Source of the DNA: CAYOZN01 sp964408455
GTDB lineage: Bacteria > Planctomycetota > Phycisphaerae > UBA1845 > UTPLA1
NCBI GenBank assembly: GCA_964408455.1
Contig: CAYOZN010000016.1
Span: 51,640-115,639, forward strand
Length of the DNA: 64,000 nucleotides
Direction: 5' to 3'
The translations under genes and the position numbers were made by a program. Numbering within the stretch: the first letter of the stretch is position 1; every line of letters begins with the position of its first letter. The notes below the pieces were generated by a model. That model did not search any database. It was given only the letters and a program-made list of their open reading frames with translations, and was not told the DNA's origin. Positions 1 to 9,008 of this stretch are shown piece after piece.

Positions 1-448
1 ACAGGTGGCCGCCGTGGTCCAGGTGAAGTGACAATATCATGTCACCGGGCGTGCGCACCGGCTCGCCGGGGTTCTTTTCGCGCTGCTCGGCCTCCATGAG
101 GCGCGAGCCGGGCTGCATGGCCGCCAGCAACACCGCCTGGTTGGCCTGGCTGCCGGAATGCGGCTGCACGTTGGCATGCTCGCAGCCGAACAGCTTCTTC
201 GCGCGGTCGATGGCCAGTTGCTCGACCACGTCCATGTTCTCGCAGCCGCCGTAGTAGCGCCGGCCGGGATAGCCCTCGGCATACTTGTTGGTAAAGATCG
301 AGCCCGCCGCCTGGAGCACGGCCGGGCTGACGTGATTCTCCGAGGCTATCAGTTCGATGGTGTTCTTCTGACGGTCTTCCTCGGCGGCGAACGCCTTCCA
401 GACCTCCGGGTCCTGACGGGCAATCGGATTGTCGTCGAAACGCGGCAT
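1..448 (-). CDS. glyA: Serine hydroxymethyltransferase, N-terminal part (runs off the left edge)
   Basis: PLP enzyme that converts serine and tetrahydrofolate to glycine and methylene-THF in the cytoplasm. The first 149 residues are present. They show the family N-terminus (IELIASENHVSPAV, residues ~30-43), the FTNKYAEGYPGRRYYGGCE segment and the PHSGSQANQAV segment, then the LDHGGHL motif at the cut edge. The ATG at 448 follows a GGAAGGA ribosome site. Compared with typical GlyA there are about 20 extra residues between the QPG after SGSQAN and the DHGGHL motif; they are charged and hydrophilic. The identification is secure; the function of the extra loop is unknown. Confidence 0.95.
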   Translation of the reverse strand, partial: MPRFDDNPIARQDPEVWKAFAAEEDRQKNTIELIASENHVSPAVLQAAGSIFTNKYAEGYPGRRYYGGCENMDVVEQLAIDRAKKLFGCEHANVQPHSGSQANQAVLLAAMQPGSRLMEAEQREKNPGEPVRTPGDMILSLHLDHGGHL

Positions 449-593
449 AACCGTATCCTTCCACCAGGGGCGGCCGCGAGCGGTCGCCGTCCAGAGTATC
501 GTACAGGAATGCGGTACTTTAGACCTGCGAACGCCGCTGAGCAACGAAGGCTGCCGCTGTGCGGACAATCTCCGTAAAAACGCGGTCACCGGA

Positions 594-1043
594 TCATCGC
601 CGTCTAAGATGGCGTTTCATCGCCTCCAGCGTCCGCGGGCTGATGTGGTGCTCGATGCCTTCGGTATCCACTTCGGCATCCGCGCGCGGCACCCCCAGCG
701 ACAACAGAAAGTCCAGCACCAGCTGGTGACGCTGCCGCGTGAATTCCGCGAGCCGCCGGCCCTCCGGCGTCAGGAAAATGGAGCGATAGGGCTCCGACGT
801 GACCAGCCCGTCCTTCTTGAGCCGCTCGATGGTCTTGGTAACTGTCACCTGCGTGACACCCAGGTGCCGCGCCAGGTCCACCGCGCGGGCCTCGCCGGTG
901 TCCTGAATCAGATCGTCGATCAGCTCGACATAATCCTCGGCGATCTCGCGGGCATGATCCGATCGCGTTCGGCGATAGCCGTGGGCCGAATGCTCGCTCG
1001 AAGGCCGCCGCTTACTCTCGTCCTGGTTCGAACGCGCGCACAT
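594..1043 (-). CDS. mntR: MntR, DtxR-family manganese-responsive repressor
   Basis: 149-residue cytoplasmic repressor, close to the length of E. coli MntR (155). A winged helix-turn-helix lies at residues ~30-95 (EDYVELIDDLI, GEARAVDLARHLGVTQVTV), followed by the metal-binding and dimerisation domain (ERRHQ-type helix, then DTEGIEHHIS, whose Glu-His-His supplies metal ligands). The frame stays open upstream to 1910, but family homology begins near the ATG at 1043. It is transcribed divergently from the transporter it most likely controls. Specificity for Mn rather than Fe or Zn is inferred from sequence resemblance to MntR and from the neighbours. Confidence 0.9.
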   Translation of the reverse strand: MCARSNQDESKRRPSSEHSAHGYRRTRSDHAREIAEDYVELIDDLIQDTGEARAVDLARHLGVTQVTVTKTIERLKKDGLVTSEPYRSIFLTPEGRRLAEFTRQRHQLVLDFLLSLGVPRADAEVDTEGIEHHISPRTLEAMKRHLRRR

Positions 1044-1190
1044 AATCGATTGCAACAACCTCCACCGGCAGCCTGGCGCGCGCCGGGGCGCCGCCGGCCC
1101 GGCCGTCCGTTTCAGACGCACGCGGATGGATGCCCGCCGTCCGCGGCGATCCGGCACGCAATGCCTCCATAAAAAGCGATCGCCGCCCGA

Positions 1191-1240
1191 TTGACAACGG
1201 GCACGAATAAATATAGCATTTACTAAGTTGTGTAGCAATG
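1191..1240 (+). promoter_or_regulatory. AT-rich control region between mntR and mntA
   Basis: A short AT-rich island in GC-rich surroundings. A TTGACA at 1191-1196 is followed after 15-17 bases by TATAGC/TAGCAT at 1212-1219, a plausible sigma-70 promoter for mntA. Directly downstream, TAGCA occurs twice (1214-1218 and again near 1233-1237) around an ACTAAGT core; this could hold the MntR operator. The promoter match is seen in sequence; operator function is inference. Confidence 0.4.
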
Positions 1241-1283
1241 TTAAAGATCGGATCTCGTCGCCCGGCCAGCTCGGGAGCAACCC

Positions 1284-2285
1284 ATGAACCGTGGAACCTG
1301 CGTCGCTCTTGCCCTCGTCCCCATTTGTCTCGCGGCCTGCGGCTGTCGCGACGCCGCAGATTCCCGCGCGTCCGATTCCGGCCGCGACGCGCCGCGCCAA
1401 TATCCATACAACGTCGTTTGCACCGTCGGCATGGTGAGCGACATGGTCCGCCACGTCGCCGGCGACAAGGCCGCGGTTGAGGGCCTCATCGGCGAAGGGG
1501 TCGATCCGCACCTCTTCCAGGCATCCCGATCGGACATTCTGAAGCTGACGCAGGCGGACTTCATCTTCTACAACGGCCTGCTGCTCGAGGGAAAAATGAC
1601 GGATGCCCTGATCGCCGTCGGGCGCCGGCGTCCGGTGCACGCCGTCACGACCGATCTCGAGCCCGGCAAGCTGCTGGAGCCGCCGGAATTCGCCGGCCAT
1701 GCCGATCCCCACGTGTGGATGGACCCGCTGTTGTGGAAGGCGTGCGCGGCCGCCGCCGCCACGGCCCTGGGCGAGTTCGACCCGCCCAACGCGGATGTCT
1801 ATCGCGAAAACGCCGCCGCGTACGCCCGGCAGCTCGATAAGCTCCACGAGTTTGCAGCCGCCGCGCTGGCTACGATACCCGAAGAAAGCCGCGTACTGGT
1901 CACGGCTCACGACGCATTCAACTACTTCGCCCGGCGCTACGGCCTCGAAGTCCGGGGAATTCAGGGCATCAGCACCGAATCGGAAGCCGGCATCAAGGAT
2001 ATCAATGATCTGGTCGATCTGCTGGTGGACCGGAAGGTGCGGGCGGTGTTCGTCGAATCATCGGTGTCCGACAAGAATGTCCGTGCCCTGGTGGAAGGCG
2101 CCGCCGCTCGGAATCACCCCGTCAGGATCGGCGGCACCCTCTATTCCGATGCCATGGGACCGCCGGGCACCTACGAGGGCACGTACATCGGCATGATCGA
2201 CCACAACGTCACCACCATTGTGAAGGCGCTGGGCGGGAAGGTCGCCCCCGGCGGCATGCAGGGCAAGCTGCGATCCGGCGAATAG
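1284..2285 (+). CDS. mntA: Manganese/zinc ABC transporter substrate-binding lipoprotein
   Basis: 333-residue ZnuA/MntA-type (cluster A-I) binding protein that captures divalent metal outside the cytoplasmic membrane and delivers it to the permease. A lipoprotein signal ends at LAACG (Cys ~20). The expected ligand sites are visible: His in GVDPHLFQ, His in HADPHVWMDP, Glu in VFVESSVSDK and Asp in LYSDAMG. There is no long His-rich loop, which favours Mn/Fe over ZnuA-type Zn binding. ATG 1284 follows GGGAG. First gene of mntABCD and divergent from mntR. Metal identity is inferred. Confidence 0.92.
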   Translation: MNRGTCVALALVPICLAACGCRDAADSRASDSGRDAPRQYPYNVVCTVGMVSDMVRHVAGDKAAVEGLIGEGVDPHLFQASRSDILKLTQADFIFYNGLLLEGKMTDALIAVGRRRPVHAVTTDLEPGKLLEPPEFAGHADPHVWMDPLLWKACAAAAATALGEFDPPNADVYRENAAAYARQLDKLHEFAAAALATIPEESRVLVTAHDAFNYFARRYGLEVRGIQGISTESEAGIKDINDLVDLLVDRKVRAVFVESSVSDKNVRALVEGAAARNHPVRIGGTLYSDAMGPPGTYEGTYIGMIDHNVTTIVKALGGKVAPGGMQGKLRSGE

Positions 2286-2307
2286 ATTGCCCGGAGAACG
2301 TTCGGCG

Positions 2308-3135
<828 letters not shown>

Positions 3136-3162
3136 CTAGAACGTGCCCGGCGAAGCTTGAAC

Positions 3163-4509
3163 ATGCCACCTGTCATCGAACATGCCGCCTGGTACGAACC
3201 GCTGCTGGAACTCTACCGGAATTTTTCGGTCGACCTGTTCTGGCGCATCGCCCTGCTGCGCGACTACAACACGCGCGTCGTCGTCATCGGCACCGCCCTC
3301 CTCGGTCTGGCGGCCGGCGTGGTCGGCACCTTCGCCTATCTGCGTCGCCGCGCCATGATGGGCGATGCCCTCAGCCACGCCACGCTCCCCGGCATCGCTC
3401 TCGCTTTCCTGCTGTTGGGCGACAAATCGCTCACCTGGCTGCTGGCGGGGGCGGCCGCGACCGGCACGCTCGGCGTGCTGGCGGTGCTGGGCCTGCGCTC
3501 CTTTCCCCGCATCAAGGAGGATGCCGCCATCGGCATCGTGCTCAGCGTCTTCTTCGGCATCGGCATGGTGCTGCTCGACTACGTCAAGCGCATGCGCACC
3601 GGCAACCAGGCGGGGCTCGACCGGTTCATCTTCGGCAAGACCGCCGGCATGATCTACCAGGATGCCCTGCTCATCGCCATCACGGCAATCGCCGTGATTG
3701 CACTGGTGCTCCTGTTCTACAAGGAGCTTCGACTCGTCTGTTTCGATCCCGCCTTCGCCGCGACCATCGGCCGGCCGGTGCTGCTCGTCGACGTCATCAT
3801 GATGGGTCTGGTCGTGCTGACGACCGTCGTCGGCCTGCAGGCGGTCGGCCTGATCCTGGTTGTGGCACTGTTAATCATCCCCGCGGCCGCCGCGCGTTTC
3901 TGGACCGACGATCTGCGCCGCATGACCTTAATCGCCGGCCTGATTGGCGTTTTCAGCGGCTACGTCGGCTCCACGTTCAGCGCGATGTATTCGCAGATGC
4001 CCGCCGGCGCGATGATTGTCATCTGCGCCGGGCTGTTTTTCTTCTTCAGCATGCTATTTGCCCCGCTGCGGGGCGTCCTGGCCGCCATGATCCGCCGGGC
4101 GGCGCTGGGCCGGAAGATTGCCTACCAGAATCTGCTCCGCGCCATGGGCGAGCACGACGAGGAGACGGGCGGTGAGCGCACAACGGTCCAGAACCTGCTA
4201 GGCCGCCGGACCTGGTCCCGCAGCCAGTTGTCCGCCACCATCGCCCGGGCGGAGCGCGCCGGGGCCCTCGCCCACGGCCCCGACGCGACGCTTCGTCTGA
4301 CGCCGGCCGGCAGGGTCGAAGCGCGGCGCATCCTTCGCAATCACCGCATGTGGGAGCTCTACCTCATCCGCCATGCCGACATCGCCCCGTCGCACGTCGA
4401 TCGCGACGCCGACCAGGTCGAACACGTGCTCTCGCCCGACATCGTCGCCGAACTTGAGCGCCTACTGGAGGATCAGCGGCGCATACCGCCGTCGCCGCAC
4501 GCGAGTTGA
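3163..4509 (+). CDS. mntC: Metal ABC permease fused to a C-terminal DtxR/MntR-like domain
   Basis: 448 residues. Residues ~1-310 form the multi-spanning permease of the ABC-3 (ZnuB/MntC/SitC) family, with the conserved MMGDALSHATLPGIALAF loop and the GLQAVGLILVVALLIIPAA helix. Residues ~315-448 are an extra cytoplasmic domain resembling the wing plus metal-binding/dimerisation part of DtxR repressors: LTPAGRVEARRI, NHRMWELYL and ADQVEHVLSP parallel LTPEGRRLAEF, RHQLVLDFL and TEGIEHHISP of the MntR here. ATG 3163 is chosen over an in-frame TTG six bases upstream. The fused domain may sense cytoplasmic metal and gate transport; that is inference. Confidence 0.9.
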   Translation: MPPVIEHAAWYEPLLELYRNFSVDLFWRIALLRDYNTRVVVIGTALLGLAAGVVGTFAYLRRRAMMGDALSHATLPGIALAFLLLGDKSLTWLLAGAAATGTLGVLAVLGLRSFPRIKEDAAIGIVLSVFFGIGMVLLDYVKRMRTGNQAGLDRFIFGKTAGMIYQDALLIAITAIAVIALVLLFYKELRLVCFDPAFAATIGRPVLLVDVIMMGLVVLTTVVGLQAVGLILVVALLIIPAAAARFWTDDLRRMTLIAGLIGVFSGYVGSTFSAMYSQMPAGAMIVICAGLFFFFSMLFAPLRGVLAAMIRRAALGRKIAYQNLLRAMGEHDEETGGERTTVQNLLGRRTWSRSQLSATIARAERAGALAHGPDATLRLTPAGRVEARRILRNHRMWELYLIRHADIAPSHVDRDADQVEHVLSPDIVAELERLLEDQRRIPPSPHAS

Positions 4510-4517
4510 AAACGACA

Positions 4518-4618
4518 AATGATGAATGGTGAATGATGAATCGTGAATGCTCCATGGAGAGTCATAAACAAGCAATAAGCGTCCGATCCTCCATCACTCA
4601 TCATTCAGCATTTTGAAT
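4518..4618. repeat. Inverted-repeat element built of GATGAAT-like heptamers, between mntC and mntD
   Basis: The left arm (about 4518-4552) is made of AATGATGAATG/GTGAATG heptamers. The right arm (about 4590-4618) reads CATCACTCATCATTCAGCATTTTG, largely its complement. The transcript could form a long imperfect hairpin. A second member of the same design lies between thiS and thiG (50445-50557). It is a dispersed intergenic repeat rather than a typical terminator, as it has no GC-rich stem with a T-run. Confidence 0.65.
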
Positions 4619-4634
4619 CTTGTTGCCGCATCAA

Positions 4635-6002
4635 ATGATCGCTGCCCTCGAATCATCCTGGATCTGGTCGACCGACGGCTGGGTGCTGCTGGTCGGCGTG
4701 CTCAGCGCCTGCTCCTGCGCACTGCTCGGGAACTATCTCGTCCTTCGCAAGATGAGCCTGATGGGGGATGCCATCTCCCACGCCGTGCTGCCGGGGCTTG
4801 CGATCGCCTTCCTGATCACGCACAGCCGTGCCTCGCTGCCCATGCTGATCGGCGCCATCGCCGTCGGCCTGCTCACCGCCCTGCTCACGCAAATGGTGAC
4901 GCGCTATGGCAAGGTCGAGGAGGGCGCCTCCATGGGCGTCATCTTCACCGTCCTGTTTGCCATCGGGCTCATCCTGATCGAAAAAGGCGCCCGGCACGTC
5001 GACCTCGATGCCGGCTGCGTTCTTTACGGAAACATGGACTTCATCGGCCTCGAAGTGCTCGACGGTTCCATCCCCACGACCGCCATCACGCTCTCCATCG
5101 TGCTCGCCGCGAACCTGCTCTTCGTGGGGCTGTTCTACAAGGAGCTCAAGATCAGCGCGTTCGATCCCGCCCTGGCGACCACGCTCGGCATCAATGCCAA
5201 CGTCATGCACTATGCCCTCATGGCGATGGTCGCCGTCACCACCGTGGCGAATTTCGAAGCAGTCGGCTCGGTCCTTGTCATTGCCATGCTCATCGTGCCG
5301 CCGGTCACGGCCCACCTGCTGACCGACCGCCTCGGCGTCATGATCCCGCTGAGCCTGCTGCTGGCGGCGGTCTCGGCGGCAGCCGCACGGGTGCTGGTGG
5401 TGTATGCGCCGCAGCTCACCGGTCTGGACGTGACGCCCAACACGGCTGCCATGATGGCGACGCTCTCGGGCGCCCTGCTGCTGGTGGCCCTGATCGGCTC
5501 GCCGCGGCTGGGCCTGCTCAGCCGTTGGCGCAATCGCGCCGCCCTGAGCCTCCAGATCGCGCGGGAGGACATGCTCGGCCTGCTCTATCGCGCCCAGGAA
5601 GAGCACCCGCGGCAGCCCGAGATCAGCCGAACCCGCCTCCTGACGCTGCTGGGCGGCGGCTGGCGATCGCGGCTGGCCCTGGCGAAGCTCCGTCGCGAGG
5701 GCGCTATCGACGTCGCCCGCACGGATGGCGGCGCGACCGATGCCGTGAGGCTGACACCCATCGGACAGTCCCGCGCGGCCGGTTTGATCCGCTCCCACCG
5801 GCTCTGGGAATCGTACCTCGACCGCCATTTCGATCTGCCGCTGGATCATCTCCACATGCCGGCCGAGCGCGTCGAGCACTACATCTCGCCGCAGATGCGC
5901 TCCCAGCTCGAAACCGACCTGGAAGACTTGCAGCGCGATCCGCACGGCAAGCGCATCCCGGAGCCGAAAACCGGCGGCGAGAGCGCCAAACCGGACGCGT
6001 AA
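4635..6002 (+). CDS. mntD: Second metal ABC permease, also with a C-terminal DtxR/MntR-like domain
   Basis: 455 residues, paralogous to mntC and probably its heterodimer partner. The permease part (~1-295) has MSLMGDAISHAVLPGLAIAF and FEAVGSVLVIAMLIVPP. From ~300 on it has a soluble domain with RTRLLTLLGGG (helix-turn-helix-like), LTPIGQSRAAGLIRSHRLWE and AERVEHYISPQM, matching the MntR dimerisation domain with its Glu-His pair. An in-frame TTG at 4620 is an alternative start; no clear ribosome site favours either. It is separated from mntC by the repeat at 4518-4618 but on the same strand, so it most likely belongs to the same operon. Confidence 0.9.
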   Translation: MIAALESSWIWSTDGWVLLVGVLSACSCALLGNYLVLRKMSLMGDAISHAVLPGLAIAFLITHSRASLPMLIGAIAVGLLTALLTQMVTRYGKVEEGASMGVIFTVLFAIGLILIEKGARHVDLDAGCVLYGNMDFIGLEVLDGSIPTTAITLSIVLAANLLFVGLFYKELKISAFDPALATTLGINANVMHYALMAMVAVTTVANFEAVGSVLVIAMLIVPPVTAHLLTDRLGVMIPLSLLLAAVSAAAARVLVVYAPQLTGLDVTPNTAAMMATLSGALLLVALIGSPRLGLLSRWRNRAALSLQIAREDMLGLLYRAQEEHPRQPEISRTRLLTLLGGGWRSRLALAKLRREGAIDVARTDGGATDAVRLTPIGQSRAAGLIRSHRLWESYLDRHFDLPLDHLHMPAERVEHYISPQMRSQLETDLEDLQRDPHGKRIPEPKTGGESAKPDA

Positions 6003-6021
6003 ACGACTGGAAAACGAAAAC

Positions 6022-6054
6022 GCCCCTTGCGGGAAACCGTCCCGCAAAGGGCGT
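6022..6054 (-). terminator. Intrinsic terminator between convergent mntD and the pseudopilin gene
   Basis: 13-bp stem (CGCCCCTTGCGGG / CCCGCAAAGGGCG, one mismatch) with a 7-base loop. Read on the minus strand, the stem is followed by TTTTCGTTTTC, so it best serves the minus-strand gene ending at 6096. It may also stop transcription from mntD. Confidence 0.75.
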
Positions 6055-6095
6055 GAAAATTCACCTGGTCAGCTTGCGAAAGGCCGCGAACCGGC

Positions 6096-6992
6096 TTACT
6101 GCACGGGCGTGTTCGACTCGGCCCACAGGTCATAGATCGGGCTCTTCGCGTAGCGCACATCGGCAAAGATGTACTCGGCATGCCCGTCGAAGAAGCCCAG
6201 CGAGAACCGGTTGTACTTCTTGTGCCAGCCTTCCGCCGGATTGGTGTTGATGCTGGTCTGGCCGCTTAGCGGATCGACCATGTCGTAGGTGTAGGCGTTG
6301 AAGGCGCCCTCGGAGTGCAGCGGGAACTTCGCGGCCGGGCCGCCCACCTTCTTCTTGAGCAGCTGCCGGCCGGCCTGCGTCATCGTATTGCCGGTATAAG
6401 TGAGAGGATTATCCGGGATCGTGAAGTATGACGAGTTGTCATTCCATGGCGGGCCCTTCACCCAGTACCAGTGAATGACATAGCTGTTACCCACCGCAAC
6501 GTACGACGGATAGGCAGGAGGAGAACCATCCGCACCGGTCTGCCCGACGACCGGCGTCAGGTCCTTCTTGTCGGAGGGGCATACCCAGGTCTTGATGTTG
6601 GCGCCCTTGCCCGTGGTGCCGGGAGCGACGTACTTGTTGTAGGGCCGCCATTCGGTCCACCACTTGTGCCAGTCGCCGTTGGCGAACTGCGGATCCGGGT
6701 GCTGGTTTACGGTCTGCACGCCGCCATAGACGTACTCGGAAGCCCAACTCGCACTTTGGCCGCCTTCCTGGAAGCCCATGTGCCATGGCATCGCGAGATC
6801 GCCCTGCTGATCGTCGATGTAGATGGCGGCTGTCGTGACCTGCGTCTTCAGATTGTTCAGACAGTAGGCGACGTTGGCCGCTTCTCTCGCATTGGCCAGC
6901 GCCGGCAGCAGAATCGAAATCAACAGCGCGATGATTGCGATCACCACCAGCAGTTCAATGAGCGTGAACGCGCGACGTTTCTTGCATGTCAT
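6096..6992 (-). CDS. Pseudopilin-like secreted protein (prepilin-type N-terminal cleavage/methylation domain)
   Basis: 298 residues. Short basic leader, then the type IV prepilin motif AFTLIELLVVIAIIALLISI, cleaved after the residue before Phe and used as membrane anchor. A long extracytoplasmic domain follows. Its C-terminus has GWHKKYNRF plus FFDGHAEY, a W-H-x8-F-x-D-G-H pattern shared by the other two pseudopilin-like proteins here. Planctomycetes carry many such proteins, often without a nearby pilus machine; none is visible here. The start is set at the ATG at 6992, six residues before the Phe-leader motif, preceded by AAGGAAG; the open frame runs on to 7034. Confidence 0.82.
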   Translation of the reverse strand: MTCKKRRAFTLIELLVVIAIIALLISILLPALANAREAANVAYCLNNLKTQVTTAAIYIDDQQGDLAMPWHMGFQEGGQSASWASEYVYGGVQTVNQHPDPQFANGDWHKWWTEWRPYNKYVAPGTTGKGANIKTWVCPSDKKDLTPVVGQTGADGSPPAYPSYVAVGNSYVIHWYWVKGPPWNDNSSYFTIPDNPLTYTGNTMTQAGRQLLKKKVGGPAAKFPLHSEGAFNAYTYDMVDPLSGQTSINTNPAEGWHKKYNRFSLGFFDGHAEYIFADVRYAKSPIYDLWAESNTPVQ

Positions 6993-7098
6993 AATCCGGC
7001 TTCCTTGTAAGCTAACGTTGAGAACCCACATCACACCTGTTCTTACTTACGCGATATTTCGCGGCTCGCCCCGACGAATGCCGGCGCGCCGACGTCGA

Positions 7099-7479
7099 TC
7101 ACGGACACTTCGGACACTTGCCACCACCGCCCGATTCGGACTCGGCCGGATAGTACAGATCGTGATCCTGGCAGTATTTCGCGTGCACCGCCGCGGGCTG
7201 ATTGCAGGCGCTGCACGGGTACTTCGTGCGCACCTTTGCCATCCGCCGGAAACCGCCTTCGCCTTCCGGTGTCCTGATGCCGCCTTCGATCTTCACTTTC
7301 GCCAGATTGTCGGCAGAATCCTGTGTGTGCGCGCCGCACTCGGTGCAGACCAGATCCACCATCTGCGGCTTGACCACGTCAGCCGGAAGCGGCTCTTCGC
7401 GGTTGGAGACGATCCATGCAATGATCGCCCCGGCAAATGCTACAACAATTATGCCGATTTTTACGCCGTTTTTACCCAT
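7099..7479 (-). CDS. Membrane-anchored double zinc-ribbon protein, function unknown
   Basis: 126 residues. One N-terminal transmembrane helix (GIIVVAFAGAIIAWIV, residues ~8-24). Then a CTEC ... CSAC pair around residues 45-92 and a C-terminal CPKC knuckle, all able to bind zinc. The tail is glycine-rich. It lies downstream of another zinc-ribbon protein and a pseudopilin on the same strand, suggesting a shared transcript. I do not recognise a characterised family; the arrangement looks like a planctomycete-specific envelope protein. Confidence 0.72.
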   Translation of the reverse strand: MGKNGVKIGIIVVAFAGAIIAWIVSNREEPLPADVVKPQMVDLVCTECGAHTQDSADNLAKVKIEGGIRTPEGEGGFRRMAKVRTKYPCSACNQPAAVHAKYCQDHDLYYPAESESGGGGKCPKCP

Positions 7480-7696
7480 CCACCCAAACCTCTGAGATTC
7501 GCCCTGAGAAGCACCCGGGCGAGACTGTCCAGAAAGCGGCGTGTGCGCTTTCTCGGTTCATATTATAGGCGGCACCTGCCTCACGCAGGTACGCCGCGAC
7601 TGACTTTTGCACGAGCCGGATTCAACGCGCAAATGGGTCAGATCGTACGACGCGCGCAACAGACGCCGCGAACTGTGGGCTGCTCCCTGACGAGGT

Positions 7697-8146
7697 CTAC
7701 TCGTTGGCCCGCAGCCGCTCTCCGCTGGCCGTCTCGCCGGTCAGCGGATCCCATTGGCACTTCGGGCAGATCGCCGGCTTACCGCTCTTGGCCTTGGCCG
7801 CGAAGATCTCGCCGCAGCCACCACATTTCACGGCCGCTTCGCCCGTCATCTGGTTGCACTTGGGACACTTGGCCACGCTGATCATGGCCCCCGCACCCCT
7901 GCCGCGAACCCGCGGCTCGCTCGAATCAGCGGCCTCGCCGTCCTTGGCGCGCAGCTCGACCGATTCCTGCATTTCGGCTGCCGTCAGTTCGAAGGCGGAG
8001 TTGCACGCGGCGCAATACCACTGCGTCTTGGTGCTGTCGGACTCGGGCGCATCCTCGTCCGTCGGCCGCAGCATTGCGTAGCTGATGGCGGCCGCCACGA
8101 GGAGAATGCCGGCGAATACCAGTTTCTTGACGTCCCTCGACTCCAT
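7697..8146 (-). CDS. Membrane-anchored zinc-ribbon protein, function unknown
   Basis: 149 residues. A signal-anchor helix (LVFAGILLVAAAISYAML, residues ~9-26) is followed by repeated C-x2-C knuckles: CAAC, CPKC, CGGC and CPKC, which pair into two zinc ribbons. It starts 16 bases after the stop of the pseudopilin gene at 8163, so the two are very likely translated from one message. Probably exposed outside the cytoplasmic membrane; role unknown. Confidence 0.78.
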   Translation of the reverse strand: MESRDVKKLVFAGILLVAAAISYAMLRPTDEDAPESDSTKTQWYCAACNSAFELTAAEMQESVELRAKDGEAADSSEPRVRGRGAGAMISVAKCPKCNQMTGEAAVKCGGCGEIFAAKAKSGKPAICPKCQWDPLTGETASGERLRANE

Positions 8147-8162
8147 CCCTTTGCCTCTGGTG

Positions 8163-9008
8163 TCAATCGATTGTCACGCGCCATCCGGGTCGCTTGGAGA
8201 ACCGCGTGTCGAAATAGCGGTTCTCGGAGTGACCATCCAGAAACAGAAACGAGTGTTGCGAGAATTTCCGGTGCCATCCCTGGATCAGGTATCCGCCGCC
8301 GATTGGCGTCGCCGTGGGGAACACCTGGTCCACGTGGTTCTCCCACATGAGCACGAACTCGGCCGCTGCGCCGCCGATCTTCTGGTTCACGATCTGCTTG
8401 CCGTACCGGAACAGATTCGGAATGTTGAACGGGATGGGCGACAAATCGAGGAAGAACCAGTTGATGCTATAGCTGTTGCCATAGGCCTGCCAGCTCGTGC
8501 GGCCCTCATAATCCTCCGGGGAGCCGGGGTTCTGGCCAACAGTGGGCGATACCGCTGAGCGATCGCTCGGGCACTGCATGAGCTTGATTCCGGCGTTGCC
8601 GCGCTGGCTGTTGACTTCGCTGTCCTGCACCCCTGGTGCGAGGATCTTGTTGAGTGCGCGGTATTGCGGCGGAACGATCGTCCAGTCGCCGCTCTCGTCG
8701 CCCGGCCACGGCCGTGGGGCCTTCATCCCGCCCCATGTGTAGCTGCTGATGTAGGTGGTGCCCTGCCAGTATTCCGGATTGCCGGTCGAGGGGTTGACAT
8801 TCTTCACGTAGGTCCAAGGCAGGTTGTCGTTGTTCTCCAGGTACAGAAAGACGCCCGTGCCGATCTGGCGCATGTTGTTCATGCAGACTACACGGTTGCC
8901 TTCCTCCTTGGCCTTGGTGAGGGCGGGAAGCAAAATCGAAATCAGGAGGGCAATGATGGCGATGACGACGAGAAGTTCGATCAGCGTGAAACCTCGTTCG
9001 CGTCTCAT
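8163..9008 (-). CDS. Pseudopilin-like secreted protein (prepilin-type N-terminal domain)
   Basis: 281 residues. Leader MRRERG, then FTLIELLVVIAIIALLISIL, and the conserved AKEEGNRVVCMNNMRQIG helix. The body contains CPSDRS and GRTSWQAYGNSY, and the C-terminal GWHRKFSQ + FLDGHSEN pattern. ATG 9008 has AAGGAA six bases upstream. It shares the CPSD and W-H/D-G-H signatures with the proteins at 6096 and 16578, so the three are paralogues. First gene of a minus-strand group with the zinc-ribbon genes at 7697 and 7099. Confidence 0.83.
   Translation of the reverse strand: MRRERGFTLIELLVVIAIIALLISILLPALTKAKEEGNRVVCMNNMRQIGTGVFLYLENNDNLPWTYVKNVNPSTGNPEYWQGTTYISSYTWGGMKAPRPWPGDESGDWTIVPPQYRALNKILAPGVQDSEVNSQRGNAGIKLMQCPSDRSAVSPTVGQNPGSPEDYEGRTSWQAYGNSYSINWFFLDLSPIPFNIPNLFRYGKQIVNQKIGGAAAEFVLMWENHVDQVFPTATPIGGGYLIQGWHRKFSQHSFLFLDGHSENRYFDTRFSKRPGWRVTID

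Noticed and set aside
594..1910. A 438-residue form of the DtxR-type repressor
   Set aside because: Residues encoded beyond 1043 are antisense to mntA and the promoter region; only the last 149 residues match MntR.
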